Shown here piece by piece: positions 7,820-14,957 of a stretch of DNA of 16,125 nt. Position numbers and translations under genes: made by a program. The stretch spans positions 1-16,125 of the forward strand of contig JAODGL010000091.1 in the NCBI GenBank assembly GCA_025464585.1, given 5' to 3'. The stretch comes from Methanosarcinales archaeon. Lineage in GTDB: Archaea; Halobacteriota; Syntropharchaeia; Alkanophagales; Methanospirareceae. Positions within the stretch are counted from its first letter, which is position 1. Each line of letters opens with the position of its first letter. The notes under the pieces were generated by a model. The model was given only the letters and a program-made list of their open reading frames with translations. It did not search any database and had not been told where the DNA came from.

Positions 7820-8569
7820 ATGATTGCGCAAGAGCAAAAACCTATGGAGGAGATTCTGGGTTACCTTGAGGGAAAGCAGAAGATAGTAGTAATGGGTTGT
7901 GGTGGGTGTGCTACTTTCTATTACACAGGAGACAAAAAAGCGGTAAATGAGATGGCAGAGAAACTTACAAAAGAAGGGAAGGCGGTCACCAAAATTATCT
8001 TGCCTTTAGGTATATCTGCCTGTGAAATTGACATGAGTGCTGCGTTTTTGGAAAAGAACCGAAAGGCGATTGAGAACTGCGATGCTGTTTTAATGCAGAG
8101 TTGCGGTGATGGTGTGCAAGTAGTGAACGAATATATAGAGAACAAAATGGGGCTTGTGAAGGCGATATATCCCGCAAATGATGCATTGGGGCTTGTAGGC
8201 GGAGGTCCTACCAAGTTCAAAGAGACCTGTCAGTCCTGCGGAATGTGTGAATTGGGCAAAACCGCAGGTATCTGCCCTTTGACTTCATGCGGGAAGGGTT
8301 TGATGAACGGTCCTTGTGGAGGAGTGCGAGCAGATAATAAATGCGAAATAGACCCTGATAAGGACTGCGCATGGGTGAAGATCTATGAGCGAATGGAGAA
8401 ACTCGGTGAACTCGATAAGTTCATAGAGATGCGTGACCCACATGAATGGAGCAAAATGAAAAGACCACGGCTGTTCGAGATAGAGAAGCCACTTAGTCCG
8501 GTAAGAGCAATGCTTGGTTCTCTACCGGCATATCTGACTTTGCTCAGGAAGCCAAAGCTTGAGGAATAA
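7820..8569 (+). CDS. metV: Methylenetetrahydrofolate reductase-associated cysteine protein MetV
   Basis: Partner of MetF in anaerobes with the Wood-Ljungdahl route; the MTHFR C-terminal zinc/FeS-binding family (249 residues). Thirteen cysteines are visible: CGGC at 27-30, single ones at 68, 87 and 95, and a dense set at 137, 140, 143, 152, 157, 166, 175 and 183 (ETCQSCGMCELG, GICPLTSCGKG, NGPCGGV, CEIDPDKDC). The NGPCGG motif and the following WVKIYERM are family hallmarks. In acetogen MetFV complexes MetV supplies iron-sulfur/zinc sites beside the flavoprotein MetF. It is 19 bases upstream of metF and shares its promoter. In ANME-1-type archaea MetF is proposed to do the step usually done by Mer, and a MetV next to it suits electron transfer to a non-NADH partner (inference). 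Confidence 0.9.
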   Translation: MIAQEQKPMEEILGYLEGKQKIVVMGCGGCATFYYTGDKKAVNEMAEKLTKEGKAVTKIILPLGISACEIDMSAAFLEKNRKAIENCDAVLMQSCGDGVQVVNEYIENKMGLVKAIYPANDALGLVGGGPTKFKETCQSCGMCELGKTAGICPLTSCGKGLMNGPCGGVRADNKCEIDPDKDCAWVKIYERMEKLGELDKFIEMRDPHEWSKMKRPRLFEIEKPLSPVRAMLGSLPAYLTLLRKPKLEE

Positions 8570-8588
8570 AAGAGGAGAGTGATAAAAA

Positions 8589-9509
8589 ATGGGTGATGAA
8601 GTTTATAGCGACTTGATGAGAGACTTGAAGGAAGGGAAGTATGTCTTCACGGGTGAGTTGGAGCCGGAGAAAGCGGGCGACGTCCACGAGCCGATTGAGA
8701 TGGCAAGGGACTTGAAAGGTCTGGTAGTAGCCTGTAACGTGACGGACAATCCGCAGAGTTTCGCTTACGTTAACAGTATGGCGGCGTCGTATCTAATCCA
8801 GAAAGAGACCGGTATGGAGTGCATATATCAGCTCAGGTGCGCGGATAGGAATCGCATGGCGCTATTATCCGACGTGCTTGGCGCAGGTGCATTAGGCTTG
8901 AAGAATATCCTGGCGTTGACGGGTGACCACGTATCATTGGGTGATACACCGGATGCAAAACCTGTATACGACCTGGACTCAACCACGCTCATAGCCATGA
9001 TACGGAAAGTGGTGGACGAGGGCAAGGACCTCGGAGGCAATGAGATACATAATCCACCGAAACTGCACGTGGGTGGTGCCGCGGCACCCGGAGCCGCGAA
9101 TTTAAAAGCCGAGGTGGCAAAGGTGAAGAGAAAGATCAAGGTTGGGGCGGAATTCATACAAACGCAGGTCGTTTACTACACTGATGTGCTGGACAGGTTC
9201 TTTAAAGAGCTGGGGAAAGTGGACGTTCCTGTTCTGGTTGGGATATTCCCGGCAAGAACTTTCGGACAGGCGGATTTCTTCGATAAATACGTTGCAGGCG
9301 TGGATGTGCCACCTGACTATCTGGAGAATATGAAGAAGACGAAGGAGATAAAGGACAAGGAGAAGAGGAAGGAAGAGGTGGACAGAGTCAACGTAGAATT
9401 CTTTACAGAGTTTCTGGAGCATCTGAAAGGAACGCCGGCGGCTGGATGTCACATGATGGCTGTGGGCTATCCGAGAATAATTGCACCACTGAAGAAAGTG
9501 ATGGAATAA
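8589..9509 (+). CDS. metF: Methylenetetrahydrofolate reductase-type flavoprotein MetF
   Basis: Flavin-dependent 5,10-methylene-H4F (or H4MPT) reductase of 306 residues, a (beta/alpha)8 protein. Visible family features: the early catalytic glutamate segment FTGELEPEKAG (20-30), VTDNPQ (51-56), YQLRCADRNRMALLSDVLGAGALG (80-103), the flavin-site LALTGDHVS (108-116) and AEFIQTQVVY (near 193-202). It lacks any extension, so it is the short MetF used with MetV. The ATG at 8589 follows a purine-rich GAGGAGAG. In archaea most relatives use Mer, an F420-dependent luciferase-like enzyme, at this step; a MetF/MetV pair in an archaeal window is therefore a useful marker of ANME-1/Syntrophoarchaeia-type C1 metabolism. 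Whether the substrate carrier is tetrahydrofolate or tetrahydromethanopterin cannot be read from sequence. Confidence 0.93.
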   Translation: MGDEVYSDLMRDLKEGKYVFTGELEPEKAGDVHEPIEMARDLKGLVVACNVTDNPQSFAYVNSMAASYLIQKETGMECIYQLRCADRNRMALLSDVLGAGALGLKNILALTGDHVSLGDTPDAKPVYDLDSTTLIAMIRKVVDEGKDLGGNEIHNPPKLHVGGAAAPGAANLKAEVAKVKRKIKVGAEFIQTQVVYYTDVLDRFFKELGKVDVPVLVGIFPARTFGQADFFDKYVAGVDVPPDYLENMKKTKEIKDKEKRKEEVDRVNVEFFTEFLEHLKGTPAAGCHMMAVGYPRIIAPLKKVME

Positions 9510-9600
9510 AAACGTTGGGGATATTTTTTCCCTTACTTTTTATTTTGATTTATCCTTGTATTGTACATCTTATCTTACCTTGAATTTAATTTTTGTTTTT

Positions 9601-9624
9601 GTATAAATTCACAATACTGTGAAT
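9601..9624 (+). promoter_or_regulatory. hypE promoter with palindromic operator-like site
   Basis: A TATA box GTATAAA (9601-9607) is directly followed by the perfect inverted repeat ATTCACAATACTGTGAAT (9607-9624): seven-base arms ATTCACA/TGTGAAT around ATAC. The predicted transcription start is near 9630, so the palindrome lies between TATA and start, where a bound dimer would block polymerase. Regulator unknown. Confidence 0.5.
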
Positions 9625-9661
9625 GAATCTGTTAAAAAGAAGATGCGGAGATTTTTGCAAA

Positions 9662-10756
9662 ATGGTAATGAAAAGTGATGATAAAGGCAGTATAAAAATG
9701 GAGCATGGTGCAGGTGGGGAAGGGATGCGAGAGTTGCTCAAACTCGTGCTGAGATATTTCAATTTTAATTTCAATGGTGAAAAAGGCAACAATGGGGTAA
9801 AGGTGGAAGTGCCATTGGAAGCATTGGACGATTCTGCGGTCGTTGACCACATCGTTTTCACTACCGACTCGCATACGGTGAAACCACTGTTTTTCCCCGG
9901 TGGGGATATCGGGACCCTGGCAATCGCAGGCACGGTTAACGACATCGCGGTTATGGGTGCAGAACCTCTGTGCTTATCTGCTGCATTCGTAATAGAGGAG
10001 GGTTTTGCGTTCAGTGATTTTGAAAGGATTTTAGACAGTATGAAGCGGACTTGTGAGGAAGCTGAGGTTCCGGTCGTTACCGGCGACACAAAAGTTGTTG
10101 AAGGTGGTGCAGTGGAGAAAATAGTGGTGAATACATCTGCGATGGGGAGGCGAACGGAGGCTTTGGAAGAGAATCTGAAGGAAGTGAGAAAATACCGTGA
10201 ATCGGTTGGAAATTGGTTACTGGATTCTAATCTAAGAGAAGGTGATAAAATAATCGTTTCCGGTTACATCGGCGACCACGGTGTAGCCTTGCTCTCGTTC
10301 AGAGAAGGATTCGGGTTTGATACCGAATTGAAATCAGACATAACACCTTTAAACGGGCTTATTTATGAGGTATTAGAAGTTGGTGGTGTGGTAGCCATGA
10401 AAGACCCTACGAGAGGAGGACTGGCAAATTTACTTAACGAATTCAGTGAGAAATCGAAAGTCGGTATTTTAATAGAAGAGGAAAGGATACCGATAAGAGA
10501 ATCTGTTAGAAACGCCTGCGAGATGCTCGGGATAGACCCATTGGAAGTAGGAAATGAAGGGAAGGTGGTAATGGGAGTGGTGAAAGAGAAAGCGGAGGAT
10601 GTGCTTGATGCATTGAAGGGAACAGAAAAGGGGAAAGATGCGGAGATAATAGGTTCCGTGACGAAAAAAGTAAGAGGAGTGGTGATGAAAACACGAATTG
10701 GTGGCAGGAGGATTGTGGAGCCGCCAATAGCCGACCCAGTGCCGAGAATATGTTAA
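9662..10756 (+). CDS. hypE: Hydrogenase maturation protein HypE
   Basis: ATP-dependent dehydratase that converts the carbamoyl group on its own C-terminal cysteine into the thiocyanate used as CN ligand of the [NiFe] site. The protein (364 residues) ends in PRIC, with the modified cysteine last. Other marks: EHGAGGEGMRELL near the start, DDSAVV and FTTDSHTV (ATP-binding side), GGDIGTLAIAGTVNDIAVMGA, and the AIRS C-terminal DPTRGGLANLLNEF. It is some 25 residues longer than usual because of an insertion after AMGRR (EALEENLKEVRKYRESVGNW). Start ATG 9662 has GGAG eleven bases before it; ATG 9668 is equally possible and an ATG at 9623 falls within the operator-like palindrome. It stands apart from the other hyp genes, with its own promoter, but close to the hydrogenase locus. 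Confidence 0.95.
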   Translation: MVMKSDDKGSIKMEHGAGGEGMRELLKLVLRYFNFNFNGEKGNNGVKVEVPLEALDDSAVVDHIVFTTDSHTVKPLFFPGGDIGTLAIAGTVNDIAVMGAEPLCLSAAFVIEEGFAFSDFERILDSMKRTCEEAEVPVVTGDTKVVEGGAVEKIVVNTSAMGRRTEALEENLKEVRKYRESVGNWLLDSNLREGDKIIVSGYIGDHGVALLSFREGFGFDTELKSDITPLNGLIYEVLEVGGVVAMKDPTRGGLANLLNEFSEKSKVGILIEEERIPIRESVRNACEMLGIDPLEVGNEGKVVMGVVKEKAEDVLDALKGTEKGKDAEIIGSVTKKVRGVVMKTRIGGRRIVEPPIADPVPRIC

Positions 10757-10765
10757 CTGCGTAAT

Positions 10766-10786
10766 TGCAAAGTGCAAAATGCAAAT
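10766..10786 (+). repeat. Three tandem heptamers
   Basis: Three head-to-tail copies of TGCAAA plus one variable base (TGCAAAG, TGCAAAA, TGCAAAT) follow the hypE stop by ten bases. Function unknown; simple slippage repeat is the plainest reading. Confidence 0.5.
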
Positions 10787-10811
10787 CAAGAAAACAGGAA
10801 ATAAATTATAG

Positions 10812-10880
10812 ACACAGATTAACGCTCGTGGGCTCTGCCCACGTCCCCGCAAGCCCTGAAAGGGCTTAATTAACACAGAT
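10812..10880. repeat. Two hairpins flanked by 8-base direct repeats
   Basis: Between the converging hypE and Mrp-type genes lie CGTGGGC-TCT-GCCCACG (10827-10843) and AAGCCCT-GAA-AGGGCTT (10851-10867), each a perfect seven-pair stem with a three-base loop. The block is bounded by two copies of ACACAGAT (10812-10819 and 10873-10880). It may act as a bidirectional terminator or be a small palindromic element with target-site-like flanks. The rest of the 203-base spacer shows no gene. Confidence 0.5.
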
Positions 10881-10959
10881 AGACGATAAAAATCAACACC
10901 ATGAAGAAGCCAAAAAACGGTTGACCCGATGGCTAAAATAATCTGGTCGCCGAAAGCGA

Positions 10960-11697
10960 TCAAAGAACCTGGCGAAATCTGCAATTTTCCACAATTTCCT
11001 TCATTTTCGCTGCGAAATCGCTTTCCAATAGCTTGTTTACATCTCCTATTGAATCCTCTATTTTATCATCGAACTTTATTTCACCTAAAATAGGCACATT
11101 GAATCCCTTTAGCTCCTCTTTTACCAATGAGGACTTCCCCATTTTCATATTCTCGATAATGCCGGTAATTGGCACGTTCAATTCGGTAAGCATTTTTATT
11201 ACCTTCTTCACCGTTTCCAATGCTACTTTTGACGAGGTTGTCATCACCAAAAATTCCGCTCTTTTCAGCCATCTTATTACATCCATCGTCGCATCTCCGA
11301 TGCCAGGTGGCGTATCAACAATCAAAAAATCCAAAGAACCCCATCTCGTAACGGCAAGCAATTCCAGCATCGCATTCGAAATATCAATGCCTCTGAGCGG
11401 AGTGGGATTATCACCAGTGAAATAAACAATGCTCATAAATTCTATACTGTAAATCTCAGGTGGAGCGAGTCCCTTCTCTTCCTCTGGATACAGCCCCTCT
11501 ATTCCCAATATCACGTGCGTGGATGGCGCAGATAAATCCAGGTCCAACAGCCCAACCCGGTGACCCAACCTTGATAGAGTCAACGCAAGCACAGAAGCGG
11601 TTAAACTCTTACCAATCCCGCCTTTTCCACCTGATACTGCGATTATTCTCTTTATCCCAGCCAATCTTTTATCAATGATGTTCGACCTTGGGTCCAT
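10960..11697 (-). CDS. Mrp/MinD-type P-loop ATPase, probable nickel-delivery HypB analogue
   Basis: SIMIBI-class ATPase of 245 residues. It has the deviant Walker [10 protein letters not shown] (23-31, signature Lys25), the LLDLDLSAPSTH switch and VDTPPGIGD. It lacks the C-terminal CxxC pair that binds a cluster in Mrp/Nbp35 scaffold proteins: only one cysteine is seen, at the very end. It follows hypA on the same strand. In Thermococcus kodakarensis a Mrp/MinD-type ATPase acts as HypB and binds HypA to load nickel on the hydrogenase large subunit; no classical GTPase HypB lies in the window. Both facts favour that role here. A TATA-like TTTATAAA at 11724-11731 gives it its own possible near-leaderless promoter. 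A general iron-sulfur carrier of the ApbC group is the alternative. Confidence 0.85.
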   Translation of the reverse strand: MDPRSNIIDKRLAGIKRIIAVSGGKGGIGKSLTASVLALTLSRLGHRVGLLDLDLSAPSTHVILGIEGLYPEEEKGLAPPEIYSIEFMSIVYFTGDNPTPLRGIDISNAMLELLAVTRWGSLDFLIVDTPPGIGDATMDVIRWLKRAEFLVMTTSSKVALETVKKVIKMLTELNVPITGIIENMKMGKSSLVKEELKGFNVPILGEIKFDDKIEDSIGDVNKLLESDFAAKMKEIVENCRFRQVL

Positions 11698-11723
11698 CGT
11701 TTCTCTAAAACCTTTTCAAAAAG

Positions 11724-11731
11724 TTTATAAA
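11724..11731 (-). promoter_or_regulatory. TATA box of the Mrp-type ATPase gene
   Basis: TTTATAAA reads the same on both strands and is centred about 30 bases before the ATG at 11697, so transcription would begin only a few bases before the start codon. No ribosome binding site is evident, which fits a leaderless mRNA. Read-through from hypA is also possible. Confidence 0.5.
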
Positions 11732-11754
11732 GCTACGAGAGGGGAAAATCTTCG

Positions 11755-11788
11755 CTAACCCCTGCCTTATACTAACCCCTGCCTTTTA
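11755..11788. repeat. 17-base tandem duplication at the hypA stop
   Basis: CTAACCCCTGCCTTATA (11755-11771) is followed immediately by CTAACCCCTGCCTTTTA (11772-11788), 16 of 17 bases alike. The second copy carries the last codons of hypA (KGRG and the TAG stop on the minus strand), so the coding end was duplicated into the spacer or the reverse. Confidence 0.75.
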
Positions 11789-12182
11789 TATATTCTATCA
11801 AAATTCCTCGCCCATGCAATACTTCAAAATCCGGACTCTTACAAGAAGGGCATCTGATATACGCATGAGCAACTTCCGGTGCGAAATGTATCGCTTCGCT
11901 CTCTTCCTCACTCATTTTGGACGCATCTCCAAAAGCCCATTCGTTTCCACAAACCCGGCATCGAAAAATAGCTCTTTCTATATCCATTTCTACCTTCATT
12001 TTTGTTATCAATGTGCCTTGAACTTTTATAAGCTCATTCAATGCAAATTCGAATATCTCGGTCTCTATTTGCTGTAATTCACCTATTTTAAGCTTGATTT
12101 TTGTTACCTCTACCAGCCCTTCTTTTCTCGATTCCTCTATTACCGTTGCGATTACCGCTTCCGCTAATGCCCATTCGTGCAT
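11772..12182 (-). CDS. hypA: Hydrogenase/urease nickel metallochaperone HypA
   Basis: Delivers nickel to the [NiFe] hydrogenase large subunit. The protein starts MHEWALAEAV, where Met1-His2-Glu3 is the nickel site, and carries a zinc domain with CRVC (75-78) and CPSC (111-114). At 136 residues it is longer than the bacterial form (about 115) because of a segment between the two CxxC pairs (FGDASKMSEEESEAIHFAPE), like the long archaeal HypA of Thermococcus. Its gene is divergent from the hydrogenase subunits and upstream of the Mrp-type ATPase, its likely partner. A minus-strand TATA box at 12221-12230 lies about 40 bases before the ATG at 12182. Confidence 0.95.
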   Translation of the reverse strand: MHEWALAEAVIATVIEESRKEGLVEVTKIKLKIGELQQIETEIFEFALNELIKVQGTLITKMKVEMDIERAIFRCRVCGNEWAFGDASKMSEEESEAIHFAPEVAHAYIRCPSCKSPDFEVLHGRGILIEYIKGRG

Positions 12183-12249
12183 ATTCGTTAAAAAACATTA
12201 AGTTTTATATATAGGATGAACATATATAAAGATGGAGGGGAAATATGAA
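12183..12249. promoter_or_regulatory. Interlocked divergent promoters for hypA and the hydrogenase operon
   Basis: Two TATA boxes face past each other: TTTTATATATA at 12203-12213 for the plus-strand hydrogenase and, on the minus strand, TTTATATATG (plus 12230-12221) for hypA. Predicted starts are near 12234 and 12198, so each transcript begins beyond the other gene's TATA box. The hydrogenase ribosome binding site GGAGGGG is at 12234-12240. Confidence 0.6.
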
Positions 12250-13200
12250 ATGAGTCTTGAAGAAATAAATTTGATATGGCTTGAAGGGCAGGACTGCGCT
12301 GGGTGTACCATTTCTATCAAGCAGGCGAGCAATCCAACGCTGATTGACGTTCTAACTGGAGCTATCCCCGGGCTTGGAGGGCTGAAGCTCGCATACCATC
12401 CGACGCTTATGTTCGAGTGGGGGGAAGATGCAGCGAAGGTTCTCATTGATGCGATGGAAGGGAAGTATGACCCATTTGTATTGATTCTCGAGGGTGCAAT
12501 CCCGGAAGAGGCGAAGGCAACACCCGGCGTTTACTGCGTCATCGGCGAGTACGAGGGGCAGCTTCTCAAACTCAGCGATACAATTGACGGTTTGTCGAAG
12601 AAGTGCGCAGCAGCAGTTGCTATTGGCACATGCGCATCTTACGGCGGCGTCCCTCATGGGGTACCTAACCCGACAGGTGCGAAAGGGCTTTTGGACTATT
12701 TAGGGAAAGGATGGAAAGGAGCGCTGGGTCTTCCCGTCATCTGCATACCCGGTTGTCCGCCCAGGGCTGACAACATGGTTCAGGTCTTGGGTCACGCAGT
12801 GCTCGCAGCAAGGGGAATAGCGCCGCTCCCTGAACTTGATGAGTGGCACCGACCTACTTACCTCTATGGCAGTACAGCTCACGAGTTATGTCCGATATGC
12901 GGATTCTACTCAGGTGGTGTGGATGCGCATGCCTTTGGAGAAACTGGCTGTTTAGGTGCGCTTGGCTGCAAAGGTATTATCACAAACTGCAACGCCTCAA
13001 CCACGTGGATGGATGGATACGGAGGGTGCACAAGAACAGGAGTGCCGTGCTTTGGATGTGCCGACCCGAGCTTCCCGGACACGCCTACTTCTCCTTTCTT
13101 CGCAAAAGCTCCTGCGGGTCCATTCATAAAAGAAACGATGAAAGGCACATGGAGTCACATGATGATGGGATTTGCGCGGCTTCATAGGAGGAAGATATAA
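12250..13200 (+). CDS. [NiFe] hydrogenase small subunit
   Basis: Iron-sulfur electron-transfer subunit, 316 residues from ATG 12250, chosen because GGAGGGG lies nine bases before it; ATG 12232 would put the ribosome binding site inside the gene. Ligands for three clusters are visible: proximal Cys16, Cys19, Cys128 (GTCASYGGV) and Cys169 (IPGCPP); distal His211, Cys214, Cys234, Cys240; medial Cys247, Cys260, Cys267, Cys270. Cys260 takes the place of the proline found in standard group 1 enzymes, so the medial cluster is probably [4Fe-4S]. The extra cysteines of oxygen-tolerant membrane hydrogenases are absent at the proximal site (CAGC). There is no twin-arginine signal and no C-terminal membrane helix, so it should be cytoplasmic. 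The YHPTLMFEWG segment recalls soluble group 1h-type small subunits; the subgroup is uncertain. Confidence 0.94.
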   Translation: MSLEEINLIWLEGQDCAGCTISIKQASNPTLIDVLTGAIPGLGGLKLAYHPTLMFEWGEDAAKVLIDAMEGKYDPFVLILEGAIPEEAKATPGVYCVIGEYEGQLLKLSDTIDGLSKKCAAAVAIGTCASYGGVPHGVPNPTGAKGLLDYLGKGWKGALGLPVICIPGCPPRADNMVQVLGHAVLAARGIAPLPELDEWHRPTYLYGSTAHELCPICGFYSGGVDAHAFGETGCLGALGCKGIITNCNASTTWMDGYGGCTRTGVPCFGCADPSFPDTPTSPFFAKAPAGPFIKETMKGTWSHMMMGFARLHRRKI

Positions 13201-13201
13201 G

Positions 13202-14947
13202 ATGGCGAAAGAGAGGGAAATAACAATAGAGCCAATAACGAGGATAGAGGGGCATTTAGGCGTTCACGTGAAGATAGACACTGAAGCGGGAAGAATTACC
13301 GATGCTTACGCGTATAGCCCGATGTTCAGAGGGTTTGAAATCATACTCAGGGGAAGGGAGCCGTCTGATGCGGTGATGATTACACAGCGGAGTTGTGGTG
13401 TCTGTCCCGTTCCTCATGCTCTTGCTTCGGTGAATGCTGTTGACCAGGTATACGGGGTATCCCCACCGCCGATGGGTGTAGCCCTTAGAGACCTCGTTCA
13501 CGGAGCAGAGCAATTATACGATGCCGAGGTCGGCGTTCTCAACCTCGAAGGACCTGATTACAGCGAGCTTGCCGTAAAGAAGTTTAATCCTGAATGGTGG
13601 GAAGAAGCGCAAAAGACGAAGGCATCAAGGTCAGATGTCCATGGGTTTGCGGCAATCGCCGACATCATGACTGCGCTCAATCCACTGGCAGGCGAGCTTT
13701 ATTTGAGGTCGCTTCTCGTACAAAAAGCGGGGCATAATATGGCTTCAATATTCGGAGCAAAGCACCCGCACGTTCACTCTTTTGTTCCCGGAGGAATCGC
13801 CAAGATAAACCTCTCTGCATCTGACGTTGAATCTTACCTGACGCTACTCATGCGACATGTTGCGTTTGCAAAGGAACTGGTCACAGTTACTGACGACTTA
13901 CTCGATTTTGTGCTCGAACAGGGATATGAGGACGTAGGAGCGAGAAGAGCGAATCTCGGCTCCGTAGGTGCCTATAACGACCCTGAAGCGTATTCCGCAA
14001 AGTATGAAGAGATGACTGACTGGGGTCGTAAGAGGCGAGTATCCCCTGGAGTCATTCTGGATGGCGAACTCGTCACAACAGACCTCGTTGAGTTCAATGT
14101 CGGAGTGCGAGAATTTATCGGCAGAGGCTGGTATTCAAGCGAATGGGAGCATGAAGTCGAAGCTGACCCGTTGGGCAATAAAATAGCTAAGGAGCATCCG
14201 TGGAACAAGCGCACGATTCCGAAACCTGGTGATTATGGAAAATGGGGGTCCTTATATTCTTGGGTCACGGCAACCAGATGGTGGCACTGGAAAGGGGATG
14301 GAAAGAATCACGTGATCGAACTCGGACCGCTTGCACGGATGTGGATGACAGCGAAGGCGAAACTCGTCCCTGAGTCCACGGGAAATAGCCTCAAGTTCGA
14401 GTTACCGGCAGCACTTATCCCGGGTTTCAAGTATGCGGGGGCAATGGAATTCGAGTGGAAGATTCCTGAGAAGCCAAATGCAGTGGAAAGGATCAGAGCT
14501 CGGGCATATTACCATGCATACTCTGCGTATTGCATGCTGAATCTGGTAATGGCAGGCTTAGAACTATTGAAAGCAGGCAAGGCTGATGTATGGACACCTT
14601 ATGAGAAGCCCAAGGAAGGCATAGGCTTTGGTGCAATAGAAGCTATGCGTGGCGCTTGCTCGCACTGGTGCGTGATGAAGAACGGTGTCATCCATAATTA
14701 TCAGTATCAAGCACCGACTACATGGAACGCATCTTGCAGAGACCCGGAAGAGAAGCCCGGACCATACGATGAGGCGCTTATCCAGACGCCAATCACCGAA
14801 GCCGGTGAGTCTGAAGGGTGGAAAGGCATTGATGTGGTTAGAGCCATAAGAAGCTTCGACCCATGCTTAGGGTGTGCAGTCCACGTGCATATAGGCAAGC
14901 AAATAGTGAAACATGAGTTACTTCCGTTCGCGATACCGAGCCAATAG
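13202..14947 (+). CDS. [NiFe] hydrogenase large (catalytic) subunit
   Basis: Carries the NiFe(CN)2CO site that splits or makes H2. Length 581 residues from ATG 13202, which has AGGAGGA (13186-13192) nine bases upstream and one base after the small-subunit stop. Motif L1 is RSCGVCPVPH with Cys65 and Cys68; motif L2 is DPCLGCAVH with Cys555 and Cys558, His561. Glu16 in RIEGH is the usual proton-path residue. Twenty residues follow His561 (VHIGKQIVKHELLPFAIPSQ); such a tail is removed by the endopeptidase after nickel insertion, and a protease gene lies just downstream on the other strand. The short gap to the small subunit shows one operon. No cytochrome b, F420-reducing FrhB, or HdrA/MvhD gene is next to it, so the electron partner is unknown. 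Confidence 0.96.
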   Translation: MAKEREITIEPITRIEGHLGVHVKIDTEAGRITDAYAYSPMFRGFEIILRGREPSDAVMITQRSCGVCPVPHALASVNAVDQVYGVSPPPMGVALRDLVHGAEQLYDAEVGVLNLEGPDYSELAVKKFNPEWWEEAQKTKASRSDVHGFAAIADIMTALNPLAGELYLRSLLVQKAGHNMASIFGAKHPHVHSFVPGGIAKINLSASDVESYLTLLMRHVAFAKELVTVTDDLLDFVLEQGYEDVGARRANLGSVGAYNDPEAYSAKYEEMTDWGRKRRVSPGVILDGELVTTDLVEFNVGVREFIGRGWYSSEWEHEVEADPLGNKIAKEHPWNKRTIPKPGDYGKWGSLYSWVTATRWWHWKGDGKNHVIELGPLARMWMTAKAKLVPESTGNSLKFELPAALIPGFKYAGAMEFEWKIPEKPNAVERIRARAYYHAYSAYCMLNLVMAGLELLKAGKADVWTPYEKPKEGIGFGAIEAMRGACSHWCVMKNGVIHNYQYQAPTTWNASCRDPEEKPGPYDEALIQTPITEAGESEGWKGIDVVRAIRSFDPCLGCAVHVHIGKQIVKHELLPFAIPSQ

Positions 14948-14957
14948 GCAATAGGGG

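Noticed and set aside
10469..10984. Long open frames on the minus strand opposite hypE
   Set aside because: They mirror the codon pattern of hypE, have low-complexity Leu/Pro/Ser content and no recognisable domain.
12232..12249. Earlier start of the hydrogenase small subunit
   Set aside because: It would place the best ribosome binding site (GGAGGGG) inside the coding region and adds only six residues.
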